From assembly GCA_949361645.1 (NCBI GenBank), contig OX442432.1:2634598-2698597 (forward strand): 64,000 nucleotides of DNA, read 5' to 3'. The translations under genes and the position numbers were made by a program. This DNA is from Spongilla lacustris (lineage: Eukaryota; Porifera; Demospongiae; Spongillida; Spongillidae). The notes below the pieces were generated by a model. It was given only the letters and a program-made list of their open reading frames with translations. It made no database searches and was not told where the DNA came from. Below are positions 15,101 to 29,235 of the stretch, one piece after another (position 1 is the stretch's first letter; the number at the start of each line of letters is the position of its first letter).

Positions 15101-18100
15101 AAGTACATTGTATGTACATTGACATTGAGCACTGCAGCATGGCTGGACTATAAAATGCAACTGAATTCTGGTCACGATAAAATTGGTTGTGATTTACTTC
15201 TATTTGCAAGTACTGCATGTAAACGTACATGTGCATACTTGTGATACATCTATGAACCCTTTCAGATACATGTACTGAGTACATGTATTTATTTGGGTTT
15301 TGGTTTATGGTTCTGAATGTCTGATTTATGGAAGATTATCAAAGTGATATATATCAGGGCAAAGCATAGCACTTTGGTATTGGAGCAAAGCAATGAGACT
15401 GCCTGCAGCTAAGGACTTAGAAATGAGGGGAGGCACCTTTTCAGACATCAACTCTTTCTGTACATGTACATGTACATGTACATGTACATGTCTATGATAG
15501 GAACAGATAAGGCACTGGCCCTTAGTGTGTGTAATAAGGGCTTACTTTACTTTCTCCCTACACAAGTTACAATTATGTTTTGTGTGGTTCACTTCAATTG
15601 TTTGTGCCAAGCTTCATTTAAATGCTGACTTATTGACCAGTTTGACAATGCAGAGCACAGTACTTAGCAAGGGTTTGGTTCCAGCCACTGGTGTTTGTAT
15701 CAAAATGTGCCTGAAGTATCATAATGTCTTTTGGCATGTATTTAGTAAAGGTACGTTTACACAATGTACATGTACCTGCTGTGGAAGGCATATGTGTAAA
15801 TAGGACACAATACTTGCAAAGTGCTCTTAGAAAGACTATTGAATACACAAGGCCAGCTAGCAGCCCCCTCCATTGAAATTGGCATGCTTCACCTCTGGGA
15901 GCATATTGTTTACTTCGTCATCACTCAATCCAGGGTACTCATATTTAAGCACATGTAATTATTGCTGAAGTTATGCTGACCACAATCACATGTATAATGA
16001 TACTAGCACAATGCACAAGATTGTTTATACATTGCATAGTGCCAGCAATTCTACATCTTTATGTGTTGCATGTACTGTAGAGTATGCCCCTACGCCACTG
16101 ATCCAGTAGAGTGGTTATAGTTATTAAAAACCATGGGTGAAGTAAGGTTGTGCAAAATTATCTGATTTGACCAGGTTTAATAATGGATGGAGTGCCATGA
16201 ACATTGTTTAACACATTCCTGGCAGTTGGCGCCAAAAGGCGCATGCATTAATAATTAACCCTTTCCCATTGAATGAACTTTAAAGTATCCCTTATACTTA
16301 AGTCATTTAACCCTGATTTAGGTAATTCAGATAGGCAACTGATACAACTGTATTATTCTGTAGAAACTATATGATGACATGCTTGATATTTTGAATTTAG
16401 CTGGGTTGAAAGCATGTCTTTTGGCATCAACCGCCAGGAATGGGTTGTTGTTCCCCAATTTTCCTGCATTGTGTAATTGTGCTGTATATATCCATATGTA
16501 AGTGTATGAATGGTTGTGATTGAACACTGATGTGAAGTAGAATGCACCCGGGCACTAACATTTTTAAAGCCTTTTAATTTCAATCATTAAGTCCATAGAT
16601 ATATATTTTTCACTTTTACCTTTAAAACTCACAGTAATGATCAAAGAATTGTGTGTCTTTGAATGTTAAAAAGAACTATTAGAATATTTTTCTCCAGTCA
16701 CTAGGTGACATTGTAAATTTTGGGTGGCAAATCCACATACTGCAGAGATATCAGCAAAAACATACAACCCAAGCATTCCATATGGAGAGTAATTGCACAT
16801 TGCTGCAATGTTAATGCAGAATAAATGGTGATTTTAATCATGGTTTATCGTTGACAGTGGTACATGTATTTTTATGGCCAGTATTGTGATTAATTGCTAC
16901 ACTTTCTGCAAATATTTCTACACTGACTCCACATTAACTAATGTCGGCCTTATGTAAAGAGTTATGCAACACATACATGTAAGCGATGGAATTCACTATA
17001 GTGTAAGCTTTTAAATTCCACCGTATTGTATATACATGTATCAACCATCAGGCCATACAATGTATTAATCATTTGGCTGATTAAAGGATAGATTTTTTTA
17101 TTGTACTATATACATGTACTGAACACAAAGCTAGCAAAGGGCAATTTAAGTGTATGCTAGGTATTTGTTCAGCTTTTCAGTACAGAAGTTATAGCTAGAG
17201 ATGTAGATGGAGAGTTGCTTATAATGAATTCAAAAAGTTCAAAGCCTTATAGCTTGAGGAACCATGCAATGAGCAAACTTAATAATTAAAATTTTCCATA
17301 GTGAACGAGATAGGGCATATTGCTTCACTGTCAGAAGAGCTAGTGACCAAAACTGCATTGCATATGACTAGTTGTGGAATTGCCCTTTCATCAAGTGGCA
17401 GATACGAGACCACTCCTAGACTAGACTCCCAAGAATCGCAATATTATTGGTCAAGATGTATTGCTCATATCCAGATATTCATGTTCAATCATATCACAAC
17501 TGGACGAATTTGGTAAAAAGTACCACATCTTACTATCCAAAAGGTTGAGAGCTGCAACTACTTTGAAAATGATTTGAGAGGCAAAGGACTGAAGCTGGCC
17601 TATGGACTGCTACACACACCTCCGCTGGAATGTCAGCATCCCAGTTTATACAGAAGACATCCCTAAGCAAGGTACCTTAACCCCCTGGGTATGGTGCCAC
17701 ATCCTGCTATGGTACAGGAAATTATGGCAGAGCTACATGTACAGGTTCACATCTTGTAGGGTCTGCATATCGGCAGAAAGCAGGCTATGGATGGGACTGG
17801 GAACTTAGTGTGTCCACTGCTTGAAAACTTGGTCCACATTGTGGAAAGCTGGTCAGTAAACACCCATCATGGTGGAGATTACAGTTGGAGTACATGTAAG
17901 TGCGAAATTGTGCCCCTCGCTCAAGTTTCTACTGCAAACTTTTCTAGCAATCAGCTCCATCAAGGTATACCTCACTCAAAGCCAAGGTTCCAAGAATGCC
18001 AGTAGGCTATGGCACTGAGCCATCTGAACTACCAAAAATCAACCACTTTGAGGAAAGCTGCTCAGCAGGGAGAGAAGATATTCACTCAAGAGACAGACAT

Positions 18101-20300
18101 ATATGTAGTTGTGAATGTAATGGTGTAGTGCCGACAATTATAGCCCTTTATGACTGTAACACTGTAAATAGGCACATGATGCTCACACACACCTGGAACA
18201 TAGTTATAATACTATTTGTAGCTGCGGAACATGTTATGTCCAATAATAAACACCCTTCTAGATGATCGTGCATCACTCCCTGTAAAGTCTGGAGTCCTTG
18301 GGATAAGGAGTGCTGTTCACCTTGCTCCATCAGCGTACTTAGCCTCATTTGCATTTGTGGGTAGTAAAGAACTCACCTTTGCCATACTACCACCTCATTT
18401 CCAGGAGTTATCACTCTCCCTTTGGGATTCTGCTATCACTCAATGGCCCAAAGGTCATAATGACCCACATCCCTCTGGTCCAAGTTCACACCGACAGAAA
18501 TCATGGGATCTACCAATGGTTTCTTCCATTGCAGCTGAACTCTTGGCCACTGCCCCTGATCCTTTGTCCAAGTCTGGCGTCTGGTTGCACACCTTACCAG
18601 TTACATCCCTGGGCCTTCACATGGACGATAACACTATCCGCATAGCCATTGGTCTTTGTCTGGGGGCCCCACTTTGCATCTCTTACCTTTGCCACCACTG
18701 TGGATCAAATGTGGACTCACTTGGCATCGCACGGGCTCAGTTGTCATTTTAGCGTTAGTCATCACTTTTGCCCTCATGCAATGCTGAATGACATTCTGCA
18801 CAGCTAGGGCTTTGTCCTCTGCCAATGTTCCTTCTCAGCTAGAGCCCACTGGTCTTGATCGTGCAGATGGTAAGCATCTCGGTGGAATCACCTTGGTACC
18901 ATGGTCGAATGGTAGATCGTTGGTTTGGGATGCAACCTGTGTAGACACTTTTGGTCCTTCCCATCTATCCAGCTCAGCCTCTGAAGTATGTGCAGCAGCA
19001 AACCAGGCAGAGCAGACCAAGATCAAGAAGTACAGTTACATCACCTCCCATGCGCACACCCTTCTTTCACACCTGTTGCCTTGGAAACTACTGGAGTCTG
19101 CGGCCCTTGCTCCGTGTCTTTCCTGTCAGACCTGGGTCGCCGCCACACTGGTGACAAAAGCTCCCTGGCATACCTCCTGCATTTCTGTTGCCATTCAGAA
19201 GAATTCTGCATCTATTTGCTTCTAACCCCCTCTCTTTTGAATGGTGTGTAATGAATGTTAGGTGTGGTGTGTTTTTGTTATAGTTGTCAATTAATGTTTA
19301 TTTTAAAATGTATATAAATTGTAGCTTCCTAGTGTACATATTACACATAAATGTAGTTTTTAGGAGTCAATCCATCCTTAGTAGGAAACTCTTTCTTAGC
19401 CCATCTGTACATCTGTTTCTCTTCTATGACTGTAGTCTACCACTAATGACATAATGAGTGAGAAATTTAGTGTAATGGCAAAACTCACTTGATGAAGGTA
19501 TCCCTGTCAGATTTGATACAATACTAGTATGCATGTACCTACATGTAAACCTCTTGTATAGAGCTTATATCTTGCAGTTTTGTGAAAAGCTTCTTTGTTC
19601 AACAGCTTGGGCCATTTCTGCTGTATGTACTGTACATGTATGTGGCTTTTGGCATGCATGAGAAACAGTAGCAGGCCAAAAATTGGGGATTTGATTGTGT
19701 GTTGAATATATCTGCTTAATACTGTCTCCTAAATTGATGGGGCTCGATTTGAGTTACTGTCAAAGATATCTGATTAATACTGCTAATAAGGTTTATATAT
19801 AATATGTGCTGATAATAATATTAACATGTTTGTTCCATGTGGGTTTGATGTTAGTGCTGACACTGTAAGAAGTCCCATTCAATATTTTACAGGCTACATG
19901 TATATAATGTCATATTGCTTTTGTGTATTACTGTGTAGTGCAAAACAGTGGAGGGTAAAAAGATTGGCAAATTCACATCAGTACAATAATGGTGAGAAAA
20001 ATATTGGGGTAACTAGATATATATCTGTTACTTAACTGCATAAGGGTCAGATTTGGTTGGGTAAAATTTTGGCAAATTAGGGAAAGTACGCCAACTTTAC
20101 CAAGTTTTCCCCTGCCACTATTTTGCATTATACAGTATTGTGGTGAACTCTTATGAACGTGTGTGGTATATAGTGATGTGGTGTTGCTCTTATTTATCCT
20201 AGATGTTGGCATCAAAAAACAGTTACAGCTGTTGCATCAGAAACAAAAAGATTACGAACAAGATGAAAAGAGATTGTATGCTTCTATGTTTAGAAGTTGA
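12106..20300 (+). CDS. TTC9-like tetratricopeptide repeat protein, 5 exons
   Basis: Predicted 202-aa TPR protein resembling the animal TTC9A/B/C family, a small cytosolic family of tandem TPR helical pairs thought to bind other proteins. Exons: 12106-12153, 12969-13254, 13454-13506, 14801-14924, 20203-20300; the sum of 609 nt is in frame. The TPR signature is clear: ANELREEGNKLFEGKNFKGA and IRKYHNSLFYAR (first helix pair), NLSACFMKMEEWEKAVTHAN (second), then EPDNTKALFRRGTAY and KYEDAEKDLKRSEELSP (third). A charged tail ends in YASMFRS. The first exon (MASEEITDTKPSAACT) is the least certain, because it rests on one ATG, a GTCAGT donor and matching phase; exons 2-5 are firm. The last intron is 5.3 kb and holds a decayed LINE. 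Intron 3 begins with a 16-bp minisatellite at its donor. Confidence 0.87.
12460..12561. repeat. (TG)n-rich microsatellite in intron 1 of the TTC9-like gene
   Basis: TG dinucleotides with TATG and TTTG interruptions. Confidence 0.9.
13507..13597. repeat. 16-bp minisatellite abutting the exon 3 donor of the TTC9-like gene
   Basis: About five to six copies of GTGTGTGTGGGATAGT start directly at the donor (AACAAT|GTATGTGTGTGGGATAGT). Each unit begins with GT and is purine/GT-rich. Only the first copy matches a good donor consensus. Confidence 0.85.
15461..15491. repeat. (TACATG)n repeat
   Basis: About five uninterrupted copies of the hexamer TACATG. This is the longest pure run of a self-complementary motif that is scattered through the whole window. 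Confidence 0.9.
18231..19250 (+). mobile_element. Decayed non-LTR retrotransposon (reverse-transcriptase C-terminal part)
   Basis: Frameshifted remnants read LDDRASLPVKSGVLGIRSA and LAPSAYLAS, then DDNTIRIAIGLCLGAPLC, then VPWSNGRSLVWDATCVDTF and later AEQTKIKKYSYI. This order is familiar from the region downstream of the catalytic core in invertebrate LINE polyproteins. At least two frame changes and stops mean it cannot encode a working protein. It sits in the last intron of the TTC9-like gene, same orientation. The 5' limit is not clear; nothing recognisable was seen between 17300 and 18200. Confidence 0.75.
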
Positions 20301-23034
20301 TTTCAAGTGTAAAACCAACTGATTTTGCGTAACATGCCATCAACTATTTGATTTTGCTTTGGTTTATATATTAGCAGACATAGAAAAGCTAGTGCCAAAT
20401 GGATAAAAAAATGTTATACATGTATGCTGGGTGCTAAGGTACCTAATTTGCTGAAGTATATAAATACATGTGTCCTATCAACATGTATTACTTTCATTTG
20501 TGTTTTTTTAAATTTTTTAAAAGTCAATTTATTTCTAATTTCTATTCATCAATTGTTTTGTACCATATGGAAGAATCCAGTGGCTTGTAAAATCAGCATT
20601 TTGCATGCTCTAATAAGATATAAGGCCATAATGTCACAAGACTGATCTGTGTACCAGACAAAAAATATACAGGGTTGTAATTTTTGGTAGCCAAAGTTTC
20701 ACTGCACGAGTCTGTAACATAATATTTTGCATGAGGCCCTGAGTTGAGTTTATTGATATTAAACATTATTTAAACAATGTATTATCCCTCTCCACCCACG
20801 CATATAATGCTTTATACTGCACGTTGATATATGGCACACATTATACCATTAACATGGAGGGATCATTTGATAACACTAATGTCTTCAGCACACACATGCA
20901 TGTTCGAATGGAAACCTAGCTACAGTTTATTTTTAAACACAGCAAAAAAGGAAGTTTAATCAACTCTTGATTTCCAATTGATTTTTCACTTACATTCCGG
21001 TACCAATATCCATCTCCACTAAATTACTTGCATTTGTAGCATTGATCTTTTTTTGGGGGGGAGGGGGGAGGGGGGAGGGGGGGGGGGAACAAGAGACAAA
21101 AAATATATATATATATTTTTTCAGAAAATAGTGTTTCAGTTAAAGCCAGACTGGAGGCTATGACCATGTAACAGTGTGCCAGAGGTGGGGGTAGAGGGAG
21201 TGATGGTTGGGTGGAATGATTATGGCTGAAAGGAATCTAATAATATGGAGCTTTTTATATGCATGTATGTGCTTATTAAAAGTAAGTATCTATCACCCCT
21301 GGCCACCTTCATAGCTTCCCTCGATCCCCCAGCTCTGTAAGCAACCCCCCTCCCACCTCTGTACATGTTTTGTTATTTATAGATGCATAATATTATACTG
21401 AAGCACAGCTAAACAAGCGGCAAGGGATTGCAGCATATATTAATCATGTGATGATGAATAATTACAGACTTTACATTCTGATCCATTTTAGCAGTCACCG
21501 ATGTTATAACTTGATAAATGCTTGATGGTAATTGATCATGATGTAATCTATGTCTTTTACTCAATTTTTTTTGGCCCATGCACAAATCCTACAACCCAAC
21601 CAATTTTATTCTATCTTTAATTTCATTCATGTGATAGATGTGAATTTACATGTACAACACTCGTAAGTAGTGTATACAAGAATTTGATAATGAAATTGTA
21701 ACGTCAGCAGGTGAAATTTACTGTTGCAGCGCCTGCAACAGGCCATGGATGGGCAGAGGAGATTATATTAATCAATATCTATGATGCAAGACAGGCCCGG
21801 AAATGGACCGTTGGGCTTCTGCACCCCAAATGCCAGGGCTTTGCTTGCATGATATTGCAGGACCTTGTCTGAGTAGAGGTTGTATACAGCTTTGCATTTT
21901 ACTTTGCATATGCTTTACATTGCCATTCATCGTTTAAACAATTCGTTTTTTCAACCCCTAAGCCTAAGAGTTTTTGAATTTACTGGTCCGCATGCTATGT
22001 ATTCTGCTCTGAATCGTGCATGTAATGATAATAGCAGCAACCTCCGGTATACATATTGATTTAGTCGGCATTTGCAAGACTTGAACTAAAATGAATACGT
22101 TTTGAAGGGTAACCAGACATGCATGCATCAGCATTTATTGATTGTTTGATGATCTATATAGCCCGCCATGCGATCCGCTAAGTTTTGCGACAACCAAGCC
22201 AACTGCACATACGAGAATACAGAGCAATTGCATTTAGGTCTCTTGATGTCGGCATTTTAATGCGCAGATAAGGTCGTTCATTTGCGGTCAAATGTCTGTG
22301 GAATATGATTAGGTGACTGGCTGACACCACCTTGTTGCGATTGATCAGCAGATGAGCAAGTGCTTATTCAAGCAAACAATTATTATAATTTCGTTCAAAT
22401 GTGCAGTGGTGATCTCCAGAAGACTCCATTAAGTGAGCACATTAGGGGGGGGGGACTTATTTCACTTTTTTTTTTATTTCTTGTTTCTACCACTCTGAAA
22501 ATATGTACTGGGTCACACTGAATGTGAACATAAATTTCGAAGAATTTTTAACCCCTCACAACCCCCCTGTACATACCCCTTGAAGTTCTTGCATATATCG
22601 TGAATGAATAAAACAGAGGATGGCATGAGTAGAAATAAGTTCTAAAGGGGGGAAATGCCTTGGAGGTGTAGGCTACTTTAAATCAGGTGATCTTACTCAT
22701 GGTGTTTTGCCAAAAAAAGACTGTTGCTTTTTGTGCAATAATACATGTTCTAAGTTGAGCTATTTGTGATATATTGGCACCATCTACTAGTGCAATGTAC
22801 TCCTGCTTTTCAATGGCTCTATCTCTTGCCCCTGCTAGAACTGAATGCTGTAAGCTCCTAAATTTGGACAAGGCTGCATTTAACTTTGCCACTGATCAGT
22901 AGTCAATTATGCATTCTAGGTATGCTTTTGAAATGTGAAGGGATATAGAAGCAATGTGTTAATACTCTTATAAACCAGTTTTTCACATTCAGTGTGACAC
23001 AGTACATATTATCAGAGTGGTAGGAAAGGAAAAT

Positions 23035-23038
<4 letters not shown>

Positions 23039-23106
<68 letters not shown>
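23039..23106. repeat. (CA)n microsatellite
   Basis: About 33 uninterrupted CA dinucleotides. Confidence 0.97.
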
Positions 23107-23109
<3 letters not shown>

Positions 23110-24189
23110 CTACTCTTATGTTACTCATGTTTTTATGTCATGGTGTGCTTATCAACTCAATTGTGTCAAGTTTTTGGCTAGATTTTCATAGAAAGACTGC
23201 TCTTTTAAGAGAGTGAATGCATGCAAGTTCCCAGGTCAGAGTGGACCAATATATGGGTAGATTCTCTTGTTTTGTTATGTGAGGGTGTGCTTTCAATACC
23301 TATCCAGTTTATTAATCTTGCACAACATGATTGAGCATACTGTTTCTGTTTAGGTATGAAAACCTCTGTGCTAAATAAGGTGTGCTTTCAAAATGTAATA
23401 TTGTGAGCTTCTAGCTGTGTGCATTATTCATTTAAACACCTGCAAGTTTTAGACAATGGGGAAGATTGCAGTTTTATAAAAAGGTGTGCTTTGCATCATG
23501 ATGCGAGTCATATTGGATCATAGTGTGTGCTGTTGCATGCGTCTGCTTTAACAGTTTGGTTCTTAAGCAGCCATAGCATCTCGACAAAGGTTAGAAAGAG
23601 CACCAGTACATAATCTTGATGTGTTGGCTTTATTATTATTAAGAGGATCAAAGCAGTGAATTACAGCTTCATCAACACAAGTTAAATGTGAAGCACATTA
23701 TATAATTGATAATACTGTTACCATGCAGGATGATACAAAGGATATTCCAAGGTAGCCAAAATGTGTAAAACCTGAATTGCGCCTCTTGCAAACTGCAAAT
23801 ATAACCTTGGATAGAAGGATCTAGAGAAACTCGTTTATGCATGGGTGGACCATTTACAATGTATAAATGACTACCCTTGAGCTTTTATGTTTCTTTCATT
23901 ATGCAATTTTTTATTGTGCTCTTGCCAATGCCTAAATGAAAGAAAGATGTTAATTAAGGCAGTATATTACTAGTACACATACCTAATTCCTTAGTTTATC
24001 TTTTACTGCTATATGGTGCCATAGGTGGTGTATATACCTATGTACATGTATACATCCATGTTTTGTAAAACTTCAAGGGTACTGTACAGGGGGGTTACTC
24101 TTAGTATAAAAATTTAAAATACATGTTTTCCTATGTTTCTTAATGCCCTCCATATTCTGAGAGGGGTAGAAAACAAAGTCATACCTAAG

Positions 24190-24220
<31 letters not shown>

Positions 24221-24597
24221 TACAAGTTACATGTATGACGTATCGCCTGATATGCATTCGCATAGCGGTGATGTAATCCATCCGATGACGCACACATCAG
24301 AGATCATATATATGATCCCTGCACACATCAGTATAGCTGATATCGATGTATGTAGTTTTGCGACAATCAAGCCAACTGTATACATGTATACAAGAACACA
24401 GAGCAATTGTGTTTAGGTCTTGGAAATTCATCACGTGCTCCATTCAATGCAATGCTAACTAGTGCGAATCACACTTCCGAATCGAACCTGTCAAAAAGGG
24501 TGGATTCGCTTTACCCCATAGTAGGCATGCGCATATGCTCTGTCCACTTTTACGCATTCTCCGTGTTGTTTGATAGTTATACTTGTTGGATAAACTC

Positions 24598-24893
24598 ATG
24601 GGCGTACGCAGCCTTCGGAAAGGGGGGGTCGAAATTTTACACAAGGTGACCTTTCGTCACGCAAAATGGATTACGTGATTCGGCCGATTCAACGAGCGGG
24701 GATTGCTCTCCCGATTCAACGGGGGGGGGGGTGGGGGGGGGGGGGGGGGGGGGGTGCTGTCCACCTTCGGCCGATTCAACGAACGGGGGATGGGGGGGTT
24801 GCTGTCCGCGTAAAGTAAATTCAAGTGGAGTAATCAACAAATAGTAAAAACTGGTGACCTCGTTTTGGGGAGGGGGGTCGTTCAAACCCATTG

Positions 24894-24930
<37 letters not shown>

Positions 24931-24944
24931 TGCGTACGCCCATG
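24598..24944. mobile_element. Small element with 15-bp terminal inverted repeats and G/C homopolymer runs
   Basis: The ends CATGGGCGTACGCAG (24598-24612) and CTGCGTACGCCCATG (24930-24944) are exact complements. The interior has CCGATTCAACG repeats and very long poly-G (about 24721-24754) and poly-C (24895-24930) runs. No ORF. It looks like a MITE whose subterminal G/C runs have expanded. Confidence 0.75.
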
Positions 24945-26260
24945 AAACTATTTCGAGCCATTGTCCTATCTACATTTCTTCTCGTTATGCATCCTAAAAT
25001 GATTTTTTTGCAAAAAAAAATTCTTTACTTTTTATATCGTCTTAATACCGCTATAGCTATGCCTTTCATCACTGTGATCGTACAGTGCATAATCTTTCCT
25101 AGGTGGCGTAGTGAATGTTTGAGTGTCACACCGGTTTAGCGGAAGGGTTGTTATTACTTATATCATTTTGAGGGTCCTCATTTGCTGGACTTTTTGTGCT
25201 GTTTGTGGGAAACCCAATCACTTTAAAGGTGAGTAGCAAGAAAGAGCGAAGCTGATAGTGTGGCGTAGGCGTATTTTGACCACATTGTCAAACAAGCTAC
25301 ATTTACGCTATCTAAGTAACGCGATATGGGAAGAAAATTGGGTCGCCGTCGTTAATAGCTGTTGCTCTAATTCTGATAGTGTTCTAATACAAACGCTGGC
25401 GATTCATGTCTTCCCCGACTATTTAGATGGAGAAGTTATTAGTGGTATTACTATGGCTATAGCTGATGTTTTCATTTAAACTTGCATGGATTCTAGACCC
25501 TAGCTAGGGCAGCCCGCGTTAATACTATGTTGGTATGACTAGGTACGTGGCCGGCTGACATGACTCATTCAAGCTGAAACGATTTCATAATTATTTCAGT
25601 TTTATCCCGACTATAAAATAATTGGACTAGTTCTTATTTGCAACATTAATTTTGCTCACTTAATAATTCAGTAAAGTCCTCGAGTGTCAACATTGCTGTA
25701 TGCATTCTATAGCTAGCTGATGTATTATCACACCTCTCTACCTTACTATGAATGATCTAAAGCGTTGCAAGCATTAAGTTCTCCCCCTGCCCTCCCCTCC
25801 CCTCCCCTCCCCACATTTTAATGAAAAACTGACACCAAATATCCACACACAAGACATTCTTTGAAATTCTTCTCAGTTCCCAGAGGGTGCTAAGGAATTC
25901 AGAGTAGCATATTAGGTGTGAGACATAGAATTATGTCATGTCAGCAATACCTTTTAAGTGAGGTCCATGCTTGTAGTCAGAGGGACCTTTGAAATGGGCT
26001 ACCTTATTGATATAAATTCAATAAGTCACCCACAATGACAACTATACATTTACATGCATGCACATCTATGCATGGGGAAAATAGTGATGAATGGCCCCCA
26101 GCTTTTGAATGGCAACTAAAAATTCAAAAATTACAAACCAGAAATACGTGGGAAGTATACCCATTAACAATGTGCAACTCATCTAGACTCTAGTTTTATA
26201 AAGGTTTCAGAGTATTTCTTCCATAACATTTTATTGAATATCACACTCACACCTATGAGC

Positions 26261-29036
26261 ATTACGGACTTTTGAAGCGATTCTGACTGTACAGGCGCCG
26301 GACAATGCTCTGGTCAACACAGGTGGTGCTGGACAACTGCTTGTGGGGCAACAGCAAGATAGCCTGTACCTCTAATCCAAGCCCCATCGAATACACACAG
26401 AGATGTATGTACTGATGTTTGTAACACCCTGGGCATCATCATTTTAGCATGATTTGGTGTGCCCAAAAGCACTACAGGCAAGGAGTTACAGATTGACTAT
26501 GCTGAAGGCAGCACTTGCAAGTTATAATCTCAGACGGTCCCCTGGCTACCAGAGACATATGTGTGACCCTATAAATTCCAACAGTATCTCGAGACAAGGT
26601 CCCATCAGCACCACACGAAGCAGTAACCGATGTTGTAATGCTCTTTCAGAAATGTTTTTAATTACACAATCATATACACATTTTCATAAACAATATGTAA
26701 TCATTACCAACATATACATTAAATATGATCAACATGCACATTAAATATATGCGTTCATTACCAACAATTTACATATAAAATAACATTAACAATATGCATT
26801 CATTACCAAGTCTGTTCTTTTGACATTTGTATTTAGATTTTGCGAATAAATATCCTACAAGCATTACGAACCTTTGAAGCGATTCTGACTGTACAGGCGC
26901 CGGACAATGCTCTGGTCAAACATGTGGTGCTGGACAACTGCTTGTGGGGCAACAGCAAGATAGCCTGTATCCATAATCCAAGCCCCATCAAATACACACA
27001 AAGGTGTATGTACTGATGTTTGTAACACCCTGGGCATCATCATTTTAGCATGATTTGGTGTGCCCAAAAGCACTACAGGCAAGGAGTTACAGATTGACTG
27101 TGCTGAAGGCAGCACTTGCAAGTTATAATCTCAGACGGTCCCCTGGCTACCAGAGACATATGTGTGACCCTATAAATTCCAACAGTATCTCGAGACAAGG
27201 TCCCACCAGCACCACACGAAGCAGTAACTGATGTTGTAATGCTCTTTCAGAAATATGTTTTTAATTACACGATCAAATACACATTTTCATAAACAAAATG
27301 TAATCATTACCCATTAAATACTATCAACATGCACATTAAATATATGCATTCATTACCAACAATTTACGTATAAAATAACATTAACAATATGCATTCATTA
27401 CCAAGTCTGTTCTTTGACAATTGTATTTAGATTTTGCGAATAAATATCCTACAAGCATTACGGACTTTTGAAGCGATTCTGACTGTACAGGCGCCTAACA
27501 ATGCTCTGGTCAACACAGGTGGTGCTGGACAACTGCTTGTGGGGCAACAGCAAGATAGCCTGTATCCATAATCCAAGCCCCATCAAATACACACAAAGGT
27601 GTATGTACTGATGTTTGTAACACCCTGGGCATCATCATTTTAGCATGATTTGGTGTGCCCAAAAGCACTACAGGCAAGGAGTTACAGATTGACTGTGCTG
27701 AAGGCAGCACTTGCAAGTTATAATCTCAGACGGTCCCCTGGCTACCAGAGACATATGTGTGACCCTATAAATTCCAACAGTATCTCGAGACAAGGTCCCA
27801 CCAGCACCACACGAAGCAGTAACTGATGTTGTAATGCTCTTTCAGAAATATGTTTTTAATTACACGATCAAATACACATTTTCATAAACAATATGTAATC
27901 ATTACCCATTAAATACTATCAACATGCACATTAAATATATGCATTCATTACCAACAATTTACGTATAAAATAACATTAACAATATGCATTCATTACCAAG
28001 TCTGTTCTTTGACAATTGTATTTAGATTTTGCGAATAAATATCCTACAAGCATTACGGACTTTTGAAGCGATTCTGACTGTACAGGCGCCTAACAATGCT
28101 CTGGTCAACACAGGTGGTGCTGGACAACTGCTTGTGGGGCAACAGCAAGATAGCCTGTATCTCTAATCCAAGCCCCATCACAAAGGTGTATGTACTGATG
28201 TTTGTAACACCCTGGGCATCATCATTTTAGCATGATTTGGTGTGCCCAAAAGCACTACAGGCAAGGAGTTACAGATTGACTATGCTGAAGGCAGCACTTG
28301 CAGGTTATAATCTCAGGCGGTCCCCTGGCTACCAGAGACATATGTGTGACCCTGTAAATTCCAACAGTATCTCGAGACAAGGTCCCACCAGCACCACACG
28401 AAGCAGTAACCGATGTTGTAATGCTCTTCAGTTCAGAAATATGTTTTAAATTACACAATCAAATACACATTCTCATAAACAATATGTAATCATTACCAAC
28501 ATGCACATTAAATATATATGCATTCATTACCCATAATTTACATACAAAATAACATTAACAATATGCATTCATTACCAAGTCTGTTCTTTTGACATTTGTA
28601 TTTAGATTTTGCGAATAAATATCCTACAAGCATTACGGACTTTTGAAGCGATTCTGACTGTACAGGCGCCGGACAATGCTCTGGTCAATACAGGTGGTGC
28701 TGGACAACTGCTTGTGGGGCAACAGCAAGATAGCCTGTATCTATAATCCAAGCCCCATCGAATACACACAGAGACATGTGTACTACTGATGTTTGTAACG
28801 CCTTGGGCATCATCATTTTAGCATGATTTGGTGTGCCCAAAAGCACTACAGGCATGGAGTTACAGATTGGCTCTGCTGAAGGCAGCACTTGCAAGTTATA
28901 ATCTCAGACGGTCCCCTTGCGACCAGAGACATATGTGTGACCCTGTAAATTCCAACAGTATCTCGAGACAAGGTCCCACCAGCACCACGCGAAGCAGTAA
29001 CCGATGTTGTAATGCTCTTTCAGAACAACGTTTTTA
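26261..29036. repeat. Five-copy tandem array, ~595-bp unit
   Basis: The marker ATTACGGACTTTTGAAGCG (variant in copy 2) recurs at 26261, 26863, 27457, 28052 and 28632, giving periods of 602, 594, 595 and 580 bp. The last copy stops after about 400 bp. A minus-strand frame containing TGYLAVAPQAVVQHH is kept in all units. Only copy 2 reads on (…DQSIVRRLYSQNRF), because the others differ by one base there. Each unit splits into a conserved ~390-bp part and an AT-rich ~200-bp part with CATTAC(C) repeats. Function unknown; it could be a satellite or an amplified gene fragment. Confidence 0.9.
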
Positions 29037-29235
29037 AATACCCAGTACATTATAGGCCTCGGAGCACAAGCTGATAATAACACCACTTATGAATAACAGT
29101 TTACTCACCACTACCCATATCCATAGGCCATGAACTTCAATTGACGTATGGATCATCCAGCGAGCGCGCGAACTTTGAATTTGAACCACGTGAACGTTGA
29201 ACGTAAACCGTTCGGTCTCCGTAAATCATACGTCC

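Larger units (their letters stand above)
20301..26260. other. Gene-poor stretch
   Basis: No supported gene. Contents: a G-rich run (21053-21088) with G-quadruplex potential, a (CA)n tract (23039-23106), a 30-base poly-C (24191-24220), a MITE-like element (24598-24944) and a CCCCT-rich run (25785-25812). Small ORFs at 22683-22892 (minus) and 25258-25479 (plus) have no recognisable family. Confidence 0.55.

Noticed and set aside
26261..29036. Tandem array as 5S rRNA or snRNA genes
   Set aside because: No conserved 5S, U1, U2 or U6 sequence words were found in the unit.
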